From the NCBI GenBank assembly GCA_949752795.1, contig OX457057.1, positions 11,026,632 to 11,090,631 of the forward strand: 64,000 nt of DNA, written 5' to 3'. Origin of the DNA: Hyperoodon ampullatus (Eukaryota; Chordata; Mammalia; Artiodactyla; Ziphiidae). Each line of letters starts with the position of its first letter. Position 1 is the first letter of the stretch. Positions 22,330 to 33,922 of this stretch are shown here, piece after piece. Both the position numbers and the translations under genes were made by a program. The notes under the pieces were generated by a model. The model was not told the origin of the DNA and searched no databases. It saw only the letters and a program-made list of their open reading frames with translations.

Positions 22330-22760
22330 TGTATACTATTAAAATTAAGTTAGCATTTATTGAAATTAGATTCTTTTAGGTTAAGATGCTAATTGCAATC
22401 CCCAGGGCAACCACTAAGAAAAATAACTTAAGCTATACTGTAAAAGAAAAAACACAGGAAGTAAACTGGTAAATAGAAAATATAGGTTTAACACAAAACA
22501 AGTCATTAATGAAGAAATGGAAGAACAAAAAAGACATGAGACATACAGAAAACAAGTAATTAAGTGGCAGATGTAACTCCTACCTTATAAGTAATTACAT
22601 TAAATATAAATGGATTAGACTTTCTAATCAAAAGGTAGAGAGATTAACAGAGTGGATTAAAAAATATGATCCAACTATATATTGTCTACAAGAGACACAC
22701 TTTCGATTCAAAGACACAATTAGGTTGAAAGTAAAAGAGTGAAAAATAAATGATTGTCTC
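22330..22760 (+). mobile_element. Ancient L1/HAL1 fragment, endonuclease region
   Basis: The plus strand encodes, with stops and frameshifts, the start of the L1 ORF2 endonuclease: an ITLNINGLDF-like stretch from about 22595, then a WIKKYDPT-like segment and a LQETHF-like segment near 22685-22705. This matches the conserved NINGL...QETH order of the apurinic endonuclease domain. It is a non-functional remnant. Confidence 0.75.
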
Positions 22761-22789
22761 ATGTATCCAAAAAGGCTCATGTAGATCTT

Positions 22790-23215
22790 ACACCAACCTC
22801 AGCTAGATCTAGGAGTTCAAATGATGTGGTCAGGACTCAGTCTCACTCATTTAAGCTTCCTTCTGTGTAAACTTCACTTTTGGGTAATTCAGCCTTTCCT
22901 GGTAGCCCCTCAGAAAATTCAAGCCTAGCAGCTCCAGTGGAAAGTGAACTTCTCTTTCTCTACTGTAACAGCAAACTTCTTGGTTTGAGTTTCACTGGCC
23001 TGCTTGTGTCAAATGTCCACACCTAAGCCACTTTCCATGACCAAGCATGAGCCATGTGCCCTTATCTGGATTCAAAGGCAGTCTGGCTTAACCTCTCCAG
23101 AACAATATACCTGAGAGTAGGTAAGGGGTGCTTCAACAATGGAGGCCAGGGGGCTATAACCAGAATAAGGGAGAGTGAACATTCAGCTGGCCACTGAACA
23201 GCAGGTGCCCACCAC
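22790..23215 (+). repeat. Old interspersed repeat, family A, copy 2
   Basis: GCAGCTCCAGTGGAAAGTGAAC, TTCTCTTTCTCTACTGTAACAGC and GTTTCACTGGCCTGC resemble the 3' part of the repeat whose 5' part is at 9975. It ends with ACATTCACTGGGG. Confidence 0.45.
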
Positions 23216-23444
23216 ACATTCACTGGGGCAACTGGAGTTGGAGGGATGTTCTTTGACTATGGAAAAGAGCAAAGCTAAGTAAACTCTGAAGAGTTTAAAC
23301 TATGTCTTTATATTCATGTTTTAATTTGTACAAAAGAGTTTCACCATTAATTTTAAAAGTCTTTTTAGTAGCCTTGATATATGGAACATACTTGTGTGGA
23401 GTTCTAAGATATTAGGAAAAGAGAAGACAGAATCCCATATTTTT
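23216..23444. other. AT-rich spacer
   Basis: No feature is seen. Confidence 0.35.
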
Positions 23445-23680
23445 AACCACCTGCTCTGCACCAGGCCCTTTTACATACTTAATCTTACTCAAGCTATGTG
23501 AAACTCTCCTAACTAGATGGAATTCTCAGCCTTTTGGAGATGAGAAAACTGGAGCACAAGGAGATCAGTAATTTGGTCCATGTACCCATTTGGCAAGGGG
23601 TAGAGTCTGGATTACTATCCAAGTCAACCCAGCCCCAGACCCTGGAATTCTTTTCCCTGTACTTCATTGCCTGCACCATT
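23445..23680 (-). mobile_element. MIR SINE, antisense
   Basis: CACCAGGCCCTTTTACATAC, AGATGAGAAAACTGGAGCAC and GGTAGAGTCTGGATTACTATCC match antisense MIR. Confidence 0.7.
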
Positions 23681-25884
23681 TTGTACAAGGTGCCTTAGCT
23701 GTGTGTCTTCCTACATGTTCCATGTTCAAGTGAGAACTAGGAAGAAGCCACAGACATGCCCAGGGTAGAGTTTTGTTTCACTGCAAATCTGGGTTTGAAC
23801 ATTAGGATTAAAGTTAAATCAGCAGGATTGAAGATTGAGTACCAGTGAAGCACAAAGTCAGGATTTCTTGGCTTTCTCTTTACTGGAAAATTATTTCACC
23901 ATCAATGTCGGGTTTTTGATGGTTTGTATAACTTGTATATTCATATTCTGCCTGCCCAGGCATCTCTGAAGGAAGGCATTGTCAGCAGTTTGCAAGATGG
24001 TCTCCTCATGACATGGCTCATGATTCTTGCTTTTATTTGTGTCTTGGATCCAGTCCATATCACATCAAATTTTCAGTCTTTGGCTTCATCTAGTTATCAT
24101 GGATGAGTTGTGATGGAAACTGGAATTGTCACAGTTACTTTTTCTTTCTCTTTTCATCCTCCTGCCTCCTCTTTGGCAGAGGTAGATAACCAATGTTGAA
24201 ATCAGATAGTTCTCTTCATCCAGATCTTTCCTTGAAAATGCTTCTCTCTTTTTTCATGGATTAAGGCAGCAAGTCCTATAATATGTTTCACTGAACACAG
24301 TTACCAAAAATCTCAGCCATAAAATAGTAGGGTGCTACCATCAGATTATGGGGGAGCTGTATGTCAGGCAGACCAAAAAAAAAAGCATCCACTATATTCC
24401 CTATGAATTTATAAAGTATTGCAATAGATCTTTTCTAAAATTATTTGGCCAGCCATTCAAGGACAGCAATAGTCTGAATGTAAAATGTAGCACTTTCATT
24501 TATCAGGAATAAAAAACTAGTCTCCACCCATGGCTAGTGAAAACTGAAAATTAGAAACTTAGCTTTATAGGAGACATGAAACCTCTCTCACTCGTTTCCA
24601 TTCCATGCCATTTCTTTTCTATGAAATGAAAGGTTATTTTGCTAGCAGAAAACTGTTATTCTTACTGAATTTGCTAAGAAAATTGGGCAATTTATCAGTG
24701 AAGATGGCAACAGCAAATATACAGGGTTGCCAGAGGCATTATTTTGCCATCCTCAGCAGCATTAACAAGTTAAAAAATAATTCTAGGTTCCAGGATGGCA
24801 ATAATGAATTTTCATCCCCTAAACAGAAAGGTAGATGGTGGCTGTGTTTTCCCCTGAACATGTCCTGGTGGACACCAGAGTTTTCTAGAAAAAAGGCCAT
24901 GATGTCAGATTCTTATTAGCATTATTGATGGGTTGTTTGAAAAAATCTCTGAACCTTACACTACAAATCTCCCTGGATGATTTGGGACTAAGAGTCAGAA
25001 TTAAGTGACTATTTTCTCTATCCTTGCTGGATTAGCTTTTCCTTATCGGTATTTCGTGTAGGTTTTTGGCTTTGAATAATGTTCTTGTTTTGTAAAACAC
25101 CAGGAAATAGTGTCATGATTGGGAGCAAAATGGATGCTGTTGCATTGATATGGCAAACACTATTTCGAGAGGATAAGTTAGTCTGGCTGGTGATAATGTT
25201 GAACACCAAAGCTATCATTATTGACCATTTTATAGGAACAGGTTCTTTTTAGGGCTGTGTGCTTACATATTTCATAAACAATGTGCTTGAGAAATGTCCA
25301 GCAAGGTACAAGGAATAGAATAAGAATGAATGCTGAGTTAAGACAGATAGCCCAGTTTGAAAGTCCTGTTATGAAAAACTGGAAATATAGATACAGGCAG
25401 AATACTATGTCAGCTAGATGGATGAAACACAAAGCAGCCTCCTCAGAAGAAGAGGTGTGTCCATAGTCCCTTCTGTAAATATTTAGTTAGTACTTGGTGA
25501 CAGCAATAAATTGTTGGGAAAGGTAGAAAGAGGTGTGGCCGTGGAAATGGGCCAGAGTAAAAGTAAGAAGACAAAAAGAAGGAAAACCAGCAATTTTTTA
25601 CACCAAAGCACCGAGATAGCATGCCAAATCTACCACTGGGCAATCCAGACCTACCAATTATGGTGGGCAATTTTCTTGGGAGAGAATGTTGGACTGAATG
25701 TATGTTTGTTTATTTAGGTGGAGAAGCCATATTGGTCAACAATTAGCAGCCCTATACTGAGAGGAGAGAGAGTGTTTTTCTTCTTGGAACATCTATGTAG
25801 GTGAACAACTTGCCAGAGTTTATTTTGTAGGCAAAGGAAATTATAGGTGAATATGGAGAGTATGGGGAAGCTCTATATTCAGGA
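23681..25884. other. Unique DNA, nothing recognised
   Basis: About 2.2 kb with no repeat I can name. The 104-codon frame at 24605-24919 (+) and the short frames near 25178-25717 on both strands lack recognisable protein features. Probably ordinary intergenic or intronic sequence. Confidence 0.45.
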
Positions 25885-26442
25885 GTTCCTTTGTGCTTCT
25901 CCATTGCACCACGATCCACTAAATAGAGTAAGTCTCTAAGGTGGCTCTCAGTGACTCTCGCCTCTGGTTATTTATGTCCTGTATGGTTCCCACCCTCACT
26001 GAATAGGGATGGCTTGTATAACTGATAAAACATTGCATGAATGATAGAGTGTGACTTTTTAGGTTAGGTCAGAAAAGACATTGTGGCTTCCATCTTGCTC
26101 TCCTGGATCATTTTTTCTGGGGGTATCCAGTTGCCACGTTGTGAGGACATTAAAGCAACCCTTTAGAGAGGCCCATGTGGTGAGGTACTGAGGCCTCCTA
26201 CCAATAGCCATGTAAGTGTGCCATCTCGTAAGTGGATCCTCCATACCCAGTATAGCTTTTGGATGACTGCAACCCCAGCCAACACCATAACAGTAAACTA
26301 TGGCACACTCTGAATCAGAGCTCCTCAGCTAAGCCACTTCCAAATTCCCGACCCACAGGAGCTGTGAGATAATTTTTGTTTGCTTGTTTTAAGCCACTGA
26401 ATTTTAGGATAATTTGCTATGTAGAAAGAGCTAATTAATACA
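25885..26442 (+). mobile_element. MLT1-type solo LTR (ERVL-MaLR)
   Basis: TGTGGTGAGGTACTGAGGCC, CAACCCCAGCCAACACC, TTCCCGACCCACAGGAGCTGTGAGATAA and the end TTTAAGCCACTGAATTTTAGGATAATTTG followed by AGCTAATTAATACA are the characteristic order of an MLT1 LTR. No internal retroviral sequence flanks it, so it is a solitary LTR. It has no coding content. Confidence 0.9.
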
Positions 26443-26501
26443 ACTGACTGTAATTCTTGATTTGGGATTTGCTTCTATAATTGTAATTTAGAAGTATTTC
26501 A

Positions 26502-26616
26502 GGGACTTCCCTGGCGGTCCAGTGGTTAAGACTCTGTGCCCCCAATGGGGGCACAGGTTTGATCCCTGGTAGGGGAACTAAGATCCCGCATGACGTGCAG
26601 ACAAAAAAAAAAAAAA
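26502..26616 (+). mobile_element. tRNA-derived SINE (CHR-2/Bov-tA type), short
   Basis: GGGACTTCCCTGGCGGTCCAG (A box region), GCACAGGTTTGATCCCTGG (B box region) and AACTAAGATCCCGCATG are followed by an A tail. The duplication is AAGTATTTCA (26492-26501) against AAGCATTTCA (26617-26626), one mismatch. It is about 115 bp including the tail. Confidence 0.94.
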
Positions 26617-26807
26617 AAGCATTTCAAACTTTTATATGAAAAGATAATATAACAAGCAACATAAATTTAGGTATAAGTGGGGTAAAATTCTATCTCTTAA
26701 TATATTATCCTACACAATAAGAACTAGATAAAACAGTATCCTATGTGTGCAATTTCATCTGAAGGTCTAAAGCTATATCATATATAAGGCCTAATAGGAC
26801 ATTGTAT

Positions 26808-26885
26808 AGACTTTGGCTCTGAGTAAGATGGAAAAGCCATTGGAGGATCTTGAGCAGAGGAGAGACATAACCTAACTGATGTGTC
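26808..26885 (-). mobile_element. L2 internal fragment, antisense
   Basis: AAGATGGAAAAGCCATTGGAGG and TTGAGCAGAGGAGAGACATAA match the antisense L2-associated GAAGCCACTGGAGGGTTTTGAGCAGAGGAGTGACATGA order. Confidence 0.65.
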
Positions 26886-27214
26886 CAGAAGACAGTGTAT
26901 GTCCCCAGACTACTGTGTATCCAAGTAAGTGCCAGGAAATCTCTGCCTCTGCCCTCAAGGTATTTCCAGGCTCATTTACATTCAACCCCAGCAGGAAAAC
27001 TATTACTCCTCCTTTCCCTTTGGGCTGTGCCTTAGAGTTTACTGTCAAATAGGCAAAGAAAACTAGGGGGAGTATCAGAGCATTCTGCTTACTGGCAAAT
27101 GTTCAGAAAAGATATAACCATTCTGTTTCTTGGCTCTGAGACTGCCTAACTTAGGCCTGAAGACCCATTAGAAATGTTACAGCGTTATAGACTCTCAGAA
27201 GGTTTAGGACTGTA
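26886..27214. other. Unique DNA
   Basis: No feature is seen. Confidence 0.35.
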
Positions 27215-27530
27215 TCAGTCAGTTATGCCATGACAACAAACAACCCCCAGAGCTCAGTGCTTAAAACAATAAAGTTTCATTCTTGCTCATGCTACGTGTC
27301 CAGTTCGGGGTGGAGGAGTCTCTGCTTATCATAATCACTCCAGTTCCCTAGCTGACGGAGGCTCTACCATCCTCTGACACCACTAACATGAGGCTTCTGG
27401 TCTGTTGCAGCAGAGAAAAGAGGACTTGGATTAAATGCTTCGGCCTAAGAGTGGCACAAGGCATTTCTCCTTACATATCATTGGCCCAAACGAGTCACAT
27501 GGCAACACCATCTTCCAGGAGGTGAGAAAG
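27215..27530 (+). repeat. Old interspersed repeat, family B, copy 3
   Basis: TATCAGTCAGTTATGCCATGACAACAAACAACCCC, GTGCTTAAAACAATAAAGTTTC and TTGGCCCAAACGAGTCACATGGC share the family's AACAAA-(C)n, TTAAAACAA and AGTCACATGG landmarks. Confidence 0.65.
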
Positions 27531-27734
27531 TATTATTGTACACATACCTGGAAGTAGAAGAGAACAGAATATTGACAAGTATCAGTAATGCCTACAACAA
27601 GGAAGCTTTTTTTTCTTCTTCTTCATAATTCAATGAGAAGAGTAAGAGAAAGTCACGATCACAGTTTGATTCCCTGAGATCTTTTTCTCTCAATGAGATA
27701 GAAATAAAGTGAGGCAAGTCCATCTAGGTTTACC
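27531..27734. other. Spacer
   Basis: No feature is seen. Confidence 0.3.
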
Positions 27735-27860
27735 TTATTCTCAATGAATTAACACTTATTCACTAAGGACCTATAGATATACAAGGTATTGTGCTGGGTG
27801 CTGTAGAAGAGGTACAAAGTCAATTAGGTATGGTCCTTCCCTTAAAGGAAGCAGATGGCC
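27735..27860 (-). mobile_element. L2 3'-end fragment, antisense
   Basis: ATTAACACTTATTCACTAAGG, GTATTGTGCTGGGTGCTG and GTCCTTCCCTTAAAGGAAGC follow antisense L2 3' end. Confidence 0.55.
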
Positions 27861-28103
27861 TCTCCATTTTAACACAATTATGAGAGAAAATTGCCTGGAA
27901 TAATCATCATTTAATATGTTCCAGAGATAAATACACTTTTCAATTTCCTACTATCTTTTTTCCCCCAGTAGATGGGAATGAGTGATAATTCAATTAACTG
28001 CCAGTTCTGATCTCTTCTCTGAATTCATTTCCATGATCAGGGGTAGCAACATGGTACAGGATTCTGGGATATGCCACACCTTGATTAGACATGGAATGTT
28101 GTC

Positions 28104-28310
28104 TTCACCCAAGGTTGCCAGATAAAGTACAGGATGCCTAGTTAAATTAGAATTTCATATTAACAAATAATAATTTGTAGTCTAAGAATGTCTCATGCAA
28201 TATTTGGGACATACCTCTACTAAAAAGTTTTTTGTTGCTTATCTGAAATTCAAGGGTAGCTAACTAAGCATCATGTATTTTTCATTTGCTAAATCTGGCA
28301 ACCCTATCTT
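28104..28310. mobile_element. Foldback (inverted-repeat) element, copy 1
   Basis: Its left end AGGTTGCCAGATAAAGTACAGG and right end CATTTGCTAAATCTGGCAACCCT are near inverse complements, and the interior (ATGCAATATTTGGGACATAC) is related to the centre of the second copy at 62800-62998. It is a short, non-coding, palindromic element, as expected of a MITE-like DNA transposon or a foldback repeat. No clear target-site duplication is visible. I cannot name the family. Confidence 0.7.
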
Positions 28311-28329
28311 AAAAATCCCTCATCATCAT

Positions 28330-28790
28330 GGAAGCACCAACCCCCTTTAATCTCATTCTGTACCACTCCCCCTGCCACCACCACGCCACTGTGCCACACC
28401 AGACACACCGACCTCATTTCTGTTCCTTTAACACACCTAGTATGTGTCGACCTCAGGGCCTTTGCATGTGTTTCCCTCTGCATGATTCCTTGAGAGGCTG
28501 ACTCCTCTTCTTTCTGCTCAGTTCAGATGCCACCACCTCAGAGAGACCTCTCTGATCAGATGATGTAAAGCCTGAGCCTCTTGCCCTGCCTTCATACTCT
28601 CTATCACATCACTGTATTTATAGCAGTTGCCATCTCTGCAGTTATCCTAGTTTCATTGTGTGTGTCTCTCTCTTCCCTATAATGTAACCTCCATGAGAGC
28701 AGGAGCTATGTCTGTCTTGTTCTTCACTATATCCTGCCACTCACAACAGGGCAATAAGCATGGACTGTAGGTGAGCAATAAGCATTTGGT
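28330..28790 (+). mobile_element. L2 LINE 3' region, sense
   Basis: CAGGGCCTTTGCATGTGTTTCCCTCTGC, CAGATGCCACCACCTCAGAGAGACC, TATCACATCACTGTATTTATAG and ACCTCCATGAGAGCAGGAGC run in L2 order. Open frames across it are incidental. Confidence 0.88.
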
Positions 28791-28929
28791 TTTCTCAAGG
28801 CTCCTGTCTGCTAGTTTGTTTCTATACCCGGGGCAGGGGGCAGGGGGCATAAGGAAAGGGGGATTAGACAACCAAATGATGTAATTTATGATAGGGGTAA
28901 ATGTGGTAAAAAAAAATGTGGAACAATGG

Positions 28930-29330
28930 ACTGAAGACCAACTAGGATGCCAGGTGAGATGGGCTCTACTTTCATTCAAGTGATTAGGAAAAGCATCTCT
29001 GAAGAGGTGGTGTGAGCTGAGTTCTATATATGAAAAGGAAGGAGCAACCCAAGGGAAGAACATTCAGAGCATAGAGGTAATTGGAGAGTTCCTGAGGCAA
29101 GAATAGCCGTGGCTTGTTTGAGGAGGAGACAGTGGACCAGCATGGCTGGAATGGCATCAGCCAGAAAGCAGCCAGTGAGAGAGGTGGGATATGTCCCTCC
29201 GAGAAGATCACTTTGGTAGCTGAGATGAAAATGGACTGTAGAGAAAAAAGTACAGAGACATGGAGACCAGATAGGAGGCCAGTGCAGTTGTCCAGGCAAG
29301 AGAAGACGACATGTTGGTCTAGGTTTTAGC
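28930..29330 (-). mobile_element. L2 LINE fragment, antisense
   Basis: AAAGCATCTCTGAAGAGGTGG, TTCCTGAGGCAAGAATAGC, ACAGTGGACCAGCATGGCTGGAA and GATAGGAGGCCAGTGCAGTTGTCCAGGCAAGAGA match antisense L2. Together with the sense copy at 28330 it forms a head-to-head inverted pair of L2 pieces. Confidence 0.75.
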
Positions 29331-29439
29331 ATTGGCAAGGGAAAGAGAAGGGGACAGATTTAAGAAATAATTGTGAGGCATCATCATCATAAATTGCTCA
29401 ATTAATTAATGGAAGAATGCACGAGTGAGTGGAAGGGTA

Positions 29440-29490
29440 GATAAATAGTGGGTGGATATTGGATGGATGGATGAATGGTAGATGGATGAG
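29440..29490. repeat. Imperfect (GGAT)n microsatellite
   Basis: The segment contains GGTGGATATTGGATGGATGGATGAATGG and neighbouring GATG units with interruptions. Confidence 0.8.
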
Positions 29491-29499
29491 GAAGTAGAA

Positions 29500-29690
29500 A
29501 TACTGATTAAAAGCCCAGGCTCTGAATTCCAATCAATTGCCTTTTGAGTCTGATACATTACTAGCAGGGCAACCTTGAAGAAGTAGCTCAACTTTAAGAA
29601 GCCTCACTTTATTTATTTTAAAAAAAGGGAATAGTAATACGTGCATTATCAGAAACATATGAGGCATAAAAGTGATAATGTCTACTGATT
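29500..29690 (+). mobile_element. MIR SINE, sense
   Basis: AAAAGCCCAGGCTCTGAATTCC, TACTAGCAGGGCAACCTTG, AGCTCAACTTTAAGAAGCC and ATGAGGCATAAAAGTGATAATG follow MIR in sense orientation. Confidence 0.65.
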
Positions 29691-30289
29691 CATTATGCCA
29701 GTGCCAGAGCACAGTAGTTATTGTTATTTACCTCTAGCATCTTGCATATCAGTTTGGAACAATCAAGTTGTCTTTTTATCACTCTCCCTACCACTTAGTT
29801 TCACGTTGTTCAGACTCCCAGCCTGCACCAAAACCCAGCACAAACAAAAGCATTTGCATCAAATGTTTAAAGATTTTTTTTTTTTTTTAACGAAAGGGAG
29901 AAACGATGCATTGTAGGAAGGGTTATAAACTATTCGGTATTTCAATTTTTTTATTCACAATCCGGAATTCCCTTTGATAGTTTTTTTAATATAGGGAGAG
30001 CTCTTGTGAGCATGTGCAAATAATTAAACTTTTTTGAGTTTGAACATGAGTTGGAATAAGCTCATTTAATTGTCAATGATGTGAGGCAAAGGAAAGTCCG
30101 ATGGACATCTTTTATACAATAAATAATTTTGTGGGATTTTAAAAAATTATTCCTCTCTTCTCAAACAGTCTGAGAAAGTAAGGCTTTGGAAGAGTCCTCA
30201 CTGCACTAGCCTATCTTTTGTGTTATTTTGATAAACCTTGATTAAAGGAGAAAGAGGAGGAGGAGGACTGAGACAATGGTGATGATGAT
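29691..30289. other. AT-rich unique DNA
   Basis: The segment includes T runs at about 29873-29889 and no other recognised feature. Confidence 0.4.
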
Positions 30290-30510
30290 ATCGTTGTTAG
30301 AACATTTACTATACACACACGTGAAGAGCTCATATTCACTCTGTCCTGTGGTGCTCCCAGCGACCTGGGAAACAGGTAGTATTACTCTTCCCATTGTGTG
30401 GATGCATCAACTGAGGATTTCAAAGGATACATGAGATGCCCACCTAGCAAAGCAGAGATTCACATTCAGGCCCATCTGATTCCAGTGCAGGAGCTCTTAG
30501 CTATGCTCTT
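30290..30510 (-). mobile_element. MIR SINE, antisense
   Basis: AACATTTACTATACACACACG, GGTAGTATTACTCTTCCCATTGTG and a tRNA-like end CAGGCCCATCTGATTCCAGTGCAGGAGCTCTTA fit antisense MIR. Confidence 0.75.
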
Positions 30511-31100
30511 AGACTCCTACTTGATTGGCTGCTTGGCAGAGTCATTTCTCAGCCTTATTTACTGTGTTTATTCATTCTCCTCCTCCTCGTTGGCTACCAG
30601 CTATTGATTTCTGGGCCTGATTGTGCCCTTGGTCTCAAGCAGTTTTGCAATTTCTTCCCCAATTTTCAAGTGAATTTTATCATCCCTTTGCTTAGTGAAG
30701 CTCGTCTTTGTTCTTTGGGCAATAATAGATGATTCAGTAAATGTCAGGTCACAGAACAGGAGCGATGTGAGGGTGACCTTTATTAGATTAAATATGCTTT
30801 TCCCACCCAGTGCTCTGTGGCATCGTGGAATTGCTATCAGAGAGCAGACAGCAGGGAATAAGCAGTATGTAGCCAAGAACTTCCCAAACTTGTATCAGTA
30901 ATTACTTTTCTTGATATAGTTATAGTTACTGATAATAACAATTTCCTATACATTGTAACAGTTAATATATCAATGCAATTCAGATATTATGTATTCAGTT
31001 TGCTTAAAAGCTCTTCACCATGATGACTTGACTCTCAAATGCTGCCATCGCCATCGCCATTCCACTTCCAAACGAAACCTAATTCCTATCTAAAACCCCA
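30511..31100. other. Unique DNA, nothing recognised
   Basis: There is no named repeat. The opposed frames at 30601-30901 shadow each other and have no protein features. Confidence 0.4.
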
Positions 31101-31114
31101 TCAACCCCCTTTTG

Positions 31115-31345
31115 TTTTTTTTTTGTTGTTGTTGTTTGTTTTTTTGTTTTTTTGTGGTATGTGGGCCTCTCACTGTTGTGGCCTCTCCCGTTGCGGAGCA
31201 CAGGCTCCGGACACACAGGCCCAGCGGCCATGGCTCACGGGCCCAGCCGCTCTGCGGCATGTGGGATCTTCCCAGACCGGGGCACGAACCCGTTTCCCCT
31301 GCATCGGCAGGCGGACTCTCAACCACTGCGCCACCAGGGAAGCCC
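31115..31345 (-). mobile_element. CHR-type SINE, antisense
   Basis: Read on the minus strand it starts at GGGCTTCCCTGGTGGCGCAG (near 31344) and ends AGAGGCCCACATACC followed by an A/CAA-rich tail. A perfect 14-bp duplication TCAACCCCCTTTTG lies at 31101-31114 and 31346-31359. It is a short-form element with GC-rich, nearly consensus sequence. The frames through it (31039-31393, both strands) are SINE sequence. Confidence 0.97.
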
Positions 31346-31479
31346 TCAACCCCCTTTTGGATGAAAGATGATCAGGAATGTGTGGACATATGATGATGGC
31401 ACCAGCAGTGGGGTTCCAGGCTCTCTGATCTACATGACCCAATTCCTGCCTACTTCCTTCCACTCTCTCCCTTGTTCAG

Positions 31480-31700
31480 TTTTCTCTAACTATGGTGCCA
31501 TTCTTTTTGTCCTTCAACTGTACCAAACTTGTTCCCACCTCAAGGCCTTTGCACCTCCCGTCCCCTCTGCCTAGAATGTTCTTTCCGAAGACCCGTGTCT
31601 GGCCATCTCCTTTTCATCACTCATGTCTCAATGCAAATGTCGCCATCCTGGAAAGGGCTACCTAAGATATCTTATCCACCTAGGTAATCCTTTTTCCTCT
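31480..31700 (+). mobile_element. L2 LINE fragment, sense
   Basis: TTGTTCCCACCTCAAGGCCTTTGCACC, CCTCTGCCTAGAATGTTCTTTCC and CATGTCTCAATGCAAATGTCGCC follow the L2 3' ORF/UTR order. Confidence 0.85.
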
Positions 31701-32414
31701 CTGTCTCTCTTAAATTTACTTTTCATCGGGGCAAAATCCTGTCTTGTTTCTGCTCTCCCCTGCATTCAACACAAACCTTTTGCATCTCCTCTGATTCTCT
31801 TGGAGCTGCCAGTTGCTTGGTTCACACCATACCCTACTGAGCCCACTCAAGTCCACTTGGTTCTGCCTTCAGCAGAAGACCAACCAGTCACATGCCCAGC
31901 ATTTCTGCCACTTCCAAAGGTGAAAGAAGCACATGGTGCACAGCATGGGATCTGGCTTCCCGAGAAACCATCAAAAGGCAGCCCACCTGAAGGACTAGAT
32001 GTCCAGCAGAGCTGACTCTCCATGGGAGAAACTACAACCAATAAGAAATAGGAAATGAATGAGGCAGGGGAGTCAGCAGATAGATCACCTCTCCTTTCTT
32101 GCCCCCAGGAACTACTCTCCTTGCCTGCCATCTGGAGAATTCTGTATGGCAAATGGATGCATCTGCTGAGCAACTAGCCTTGTCTCTCCACAGCTTGTCA
32201 TTAAGTGAAAGTCAACACGATAACACATCATTTACATTCTTACTCAGCTCACTTCCTTTCCCTCATTCTCACTGCCCTGGGCTTGCACTTTGAAAATGAA
32301 GCATTCGTATTTTAATCTCGGCCGCAGGCTCTGTTTTCTGGACAATCCAGGCCAAGACAATCCCCAGTACTGGGAACATTTCCTGGTACTCACAAAGCAC
32401 TCAATCAATAGAGA
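31701..32414. other. Unique DNA, nothing recognised
   Basis: The 130-codon frame at 31623-32015 (+) begins in L2 sequence and has no domain. An opposite-strand frame overlaps it. Confidence 0.4.
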
Positions 32415-32482
32415 GATGAGATGGATGGATGGATGGACGGATGAATGAATGGACGGATGGACAGACGGACGGATGGATGGCA
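32415..32482. repeat. (GGAT)n/(GGAC)n microsatellite
   Basis: Four-base units GGAT, GGAC and GAAT repeat from GAGATGAGATGGATGG to GGACGGATGGATGG. On the minus strand it reads as a Ser/Ile/His/Pro-rich pseudo-protein. Confidence 0.9.
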
Positions 32483-33485
32483 GTTTCAGGCACTTGAGGG
32501 CCAATAAGATGGATGAAAAATTTTAAAGATCACTCTTTTTGTCTCTCTCCATAGGACAACCCATTCTTAAATATGCCACAAGCTCAACATATCCAAAACT
32601 AAAATGACCATCCTTTTCCTTAGCATTTTACCTTCTTACCCTCTCTTCCCAAGCCATAGACACTTTCTCACTCATCCTCATCCAATCTGCCAGCATATCT
32701 TTACCACTTTATTATTTCCCATGTGTTGTGAGGCTCCAACCATCCATACCTTGTGCTCCACATCTACTGGCCTGGCTCAGGCTTCTGTAGTATCTCACAT
32801 GACCAGTACCCCAAGAACCCAGCTGGCCTCCCTGCCATATCCAGGCTCAGCCATGGTCAGAATGTATCTTGGCTTTGGTTCTCATGAAAGCAGAGCCTGA
32901 GGCGAGGGCTTGGTTACAGGTGGTTCATTGGGAGGAGATCCTAGAAAGCAGGAGTGGAGAAGCAGAGAAAAGAATCAGGTAAGAAGGAAAATCCAATCAA
33001 TATAGGGTACACTGTCAAGGTTGCTGCTATGGAGGTCCACTGGGACCTCCGGGGAAGCAGCCAGAATGCCTCTAACAATTGCCCACCTGAAGGATGGGAA
33101 GTTGGAGCATTTATCCACCAGCCTCCACTCCATGGGCTCAGGTTTGCCCTTGATGGCATTAACTGCCCTACTCTTCCAGACCTGTGTTCAGGCCAAGTAG
33201 GCCCCTGTGGTGGTGGAAGAGGCCCTGGGATAGAAAGTTAAAAGGACACACAGGCCATAGGTGAGTCTGAGCTTCTGAGAGACTGTCCACTGCAGCTACA
33301 GATGAAATCAGAAGCAGACTGAGGGATGTGTGTGACACAGAACACCAGAGCTGTCTCCGACAGGTGATCTCTGAAATGCACATGCAACTGTGTTTCCCAG
33401 TGGTGAAGACTCCTTGATGTCTCCCCTGAGCCTGGAGAGAAATGTCCTGCTTTCTTGATGGAGCTGATAAGATCTTCTATCATCC
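32483..33485. other. Unassigned DNA, part possibly an old LTR
   Basis: GGTTCATTGGGAGGAGATCC (about 32921-32940) with GCAGAGAAAAGAATCAGG and GGTCCACTGGGACCTCCGGGG resembles a mammalian LTR-type repeat, but I cannot confirm it. The rest shows nothing recognisable. Confidence 0.35.
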
Positions 33486-33489
33486 AACC

Positions 33490-33895
33490 CAGCCTCTGCT
33501 ACAACCTCCTTTGTGGCCACTCCCTGCTCCTGGTTTGCTTTCCATACCATTCACGGTTCTCACCTCATGATTTTGCCTGTGCTGTTCCCTCTGCCTGGAA
33601 TTCTCTTCCCATTTGCATTCCTTTTCTAGACTACTTTTCAAGATTTCTTTCCTGATAATCCCAGGCAGAGTTAGACACCCTATACATATTTCTAGCATTG
33701 TCCCTACTGCATTTTTTACAATTATCTCCAGTTCAGGAGATATCATTGTTAGAGCATTCCCTTCCCCTCCCCCACCACTTAGATGGTGAGCTCATAGCGA
33801 GCAGTGGCAGGGTCCTCTTCATCTTGGTTTCCCCAATTCCCAGAGGAGATCTGGGACATAGGGGCTGTTGCTGAATAGATGGCTGGTTGGACACA
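33490..33895 (+). mobile_element. L2 LINE 3' region, sense
   Basis: TTTTGCCTGTGCTGTTCCCTCTGCCTGGAATTCTC, GCATTTTTTACAATTATC and AGATGGTGAGCTCATAGCGAG follow L2 from its last ORF codons to the 3' UTR. Confidence 0.85.
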
Positions 33896-33922
33896 GGCAC
33901 AAAAGCCTGGGGCTTTATTTTA

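Noticed and set aside
25885..26442. Endogenous retrovirus with coding genes
   Set aside because: Only a solitary MLT1-type LTR is present; no gag, pol or env sequence lies beside it.
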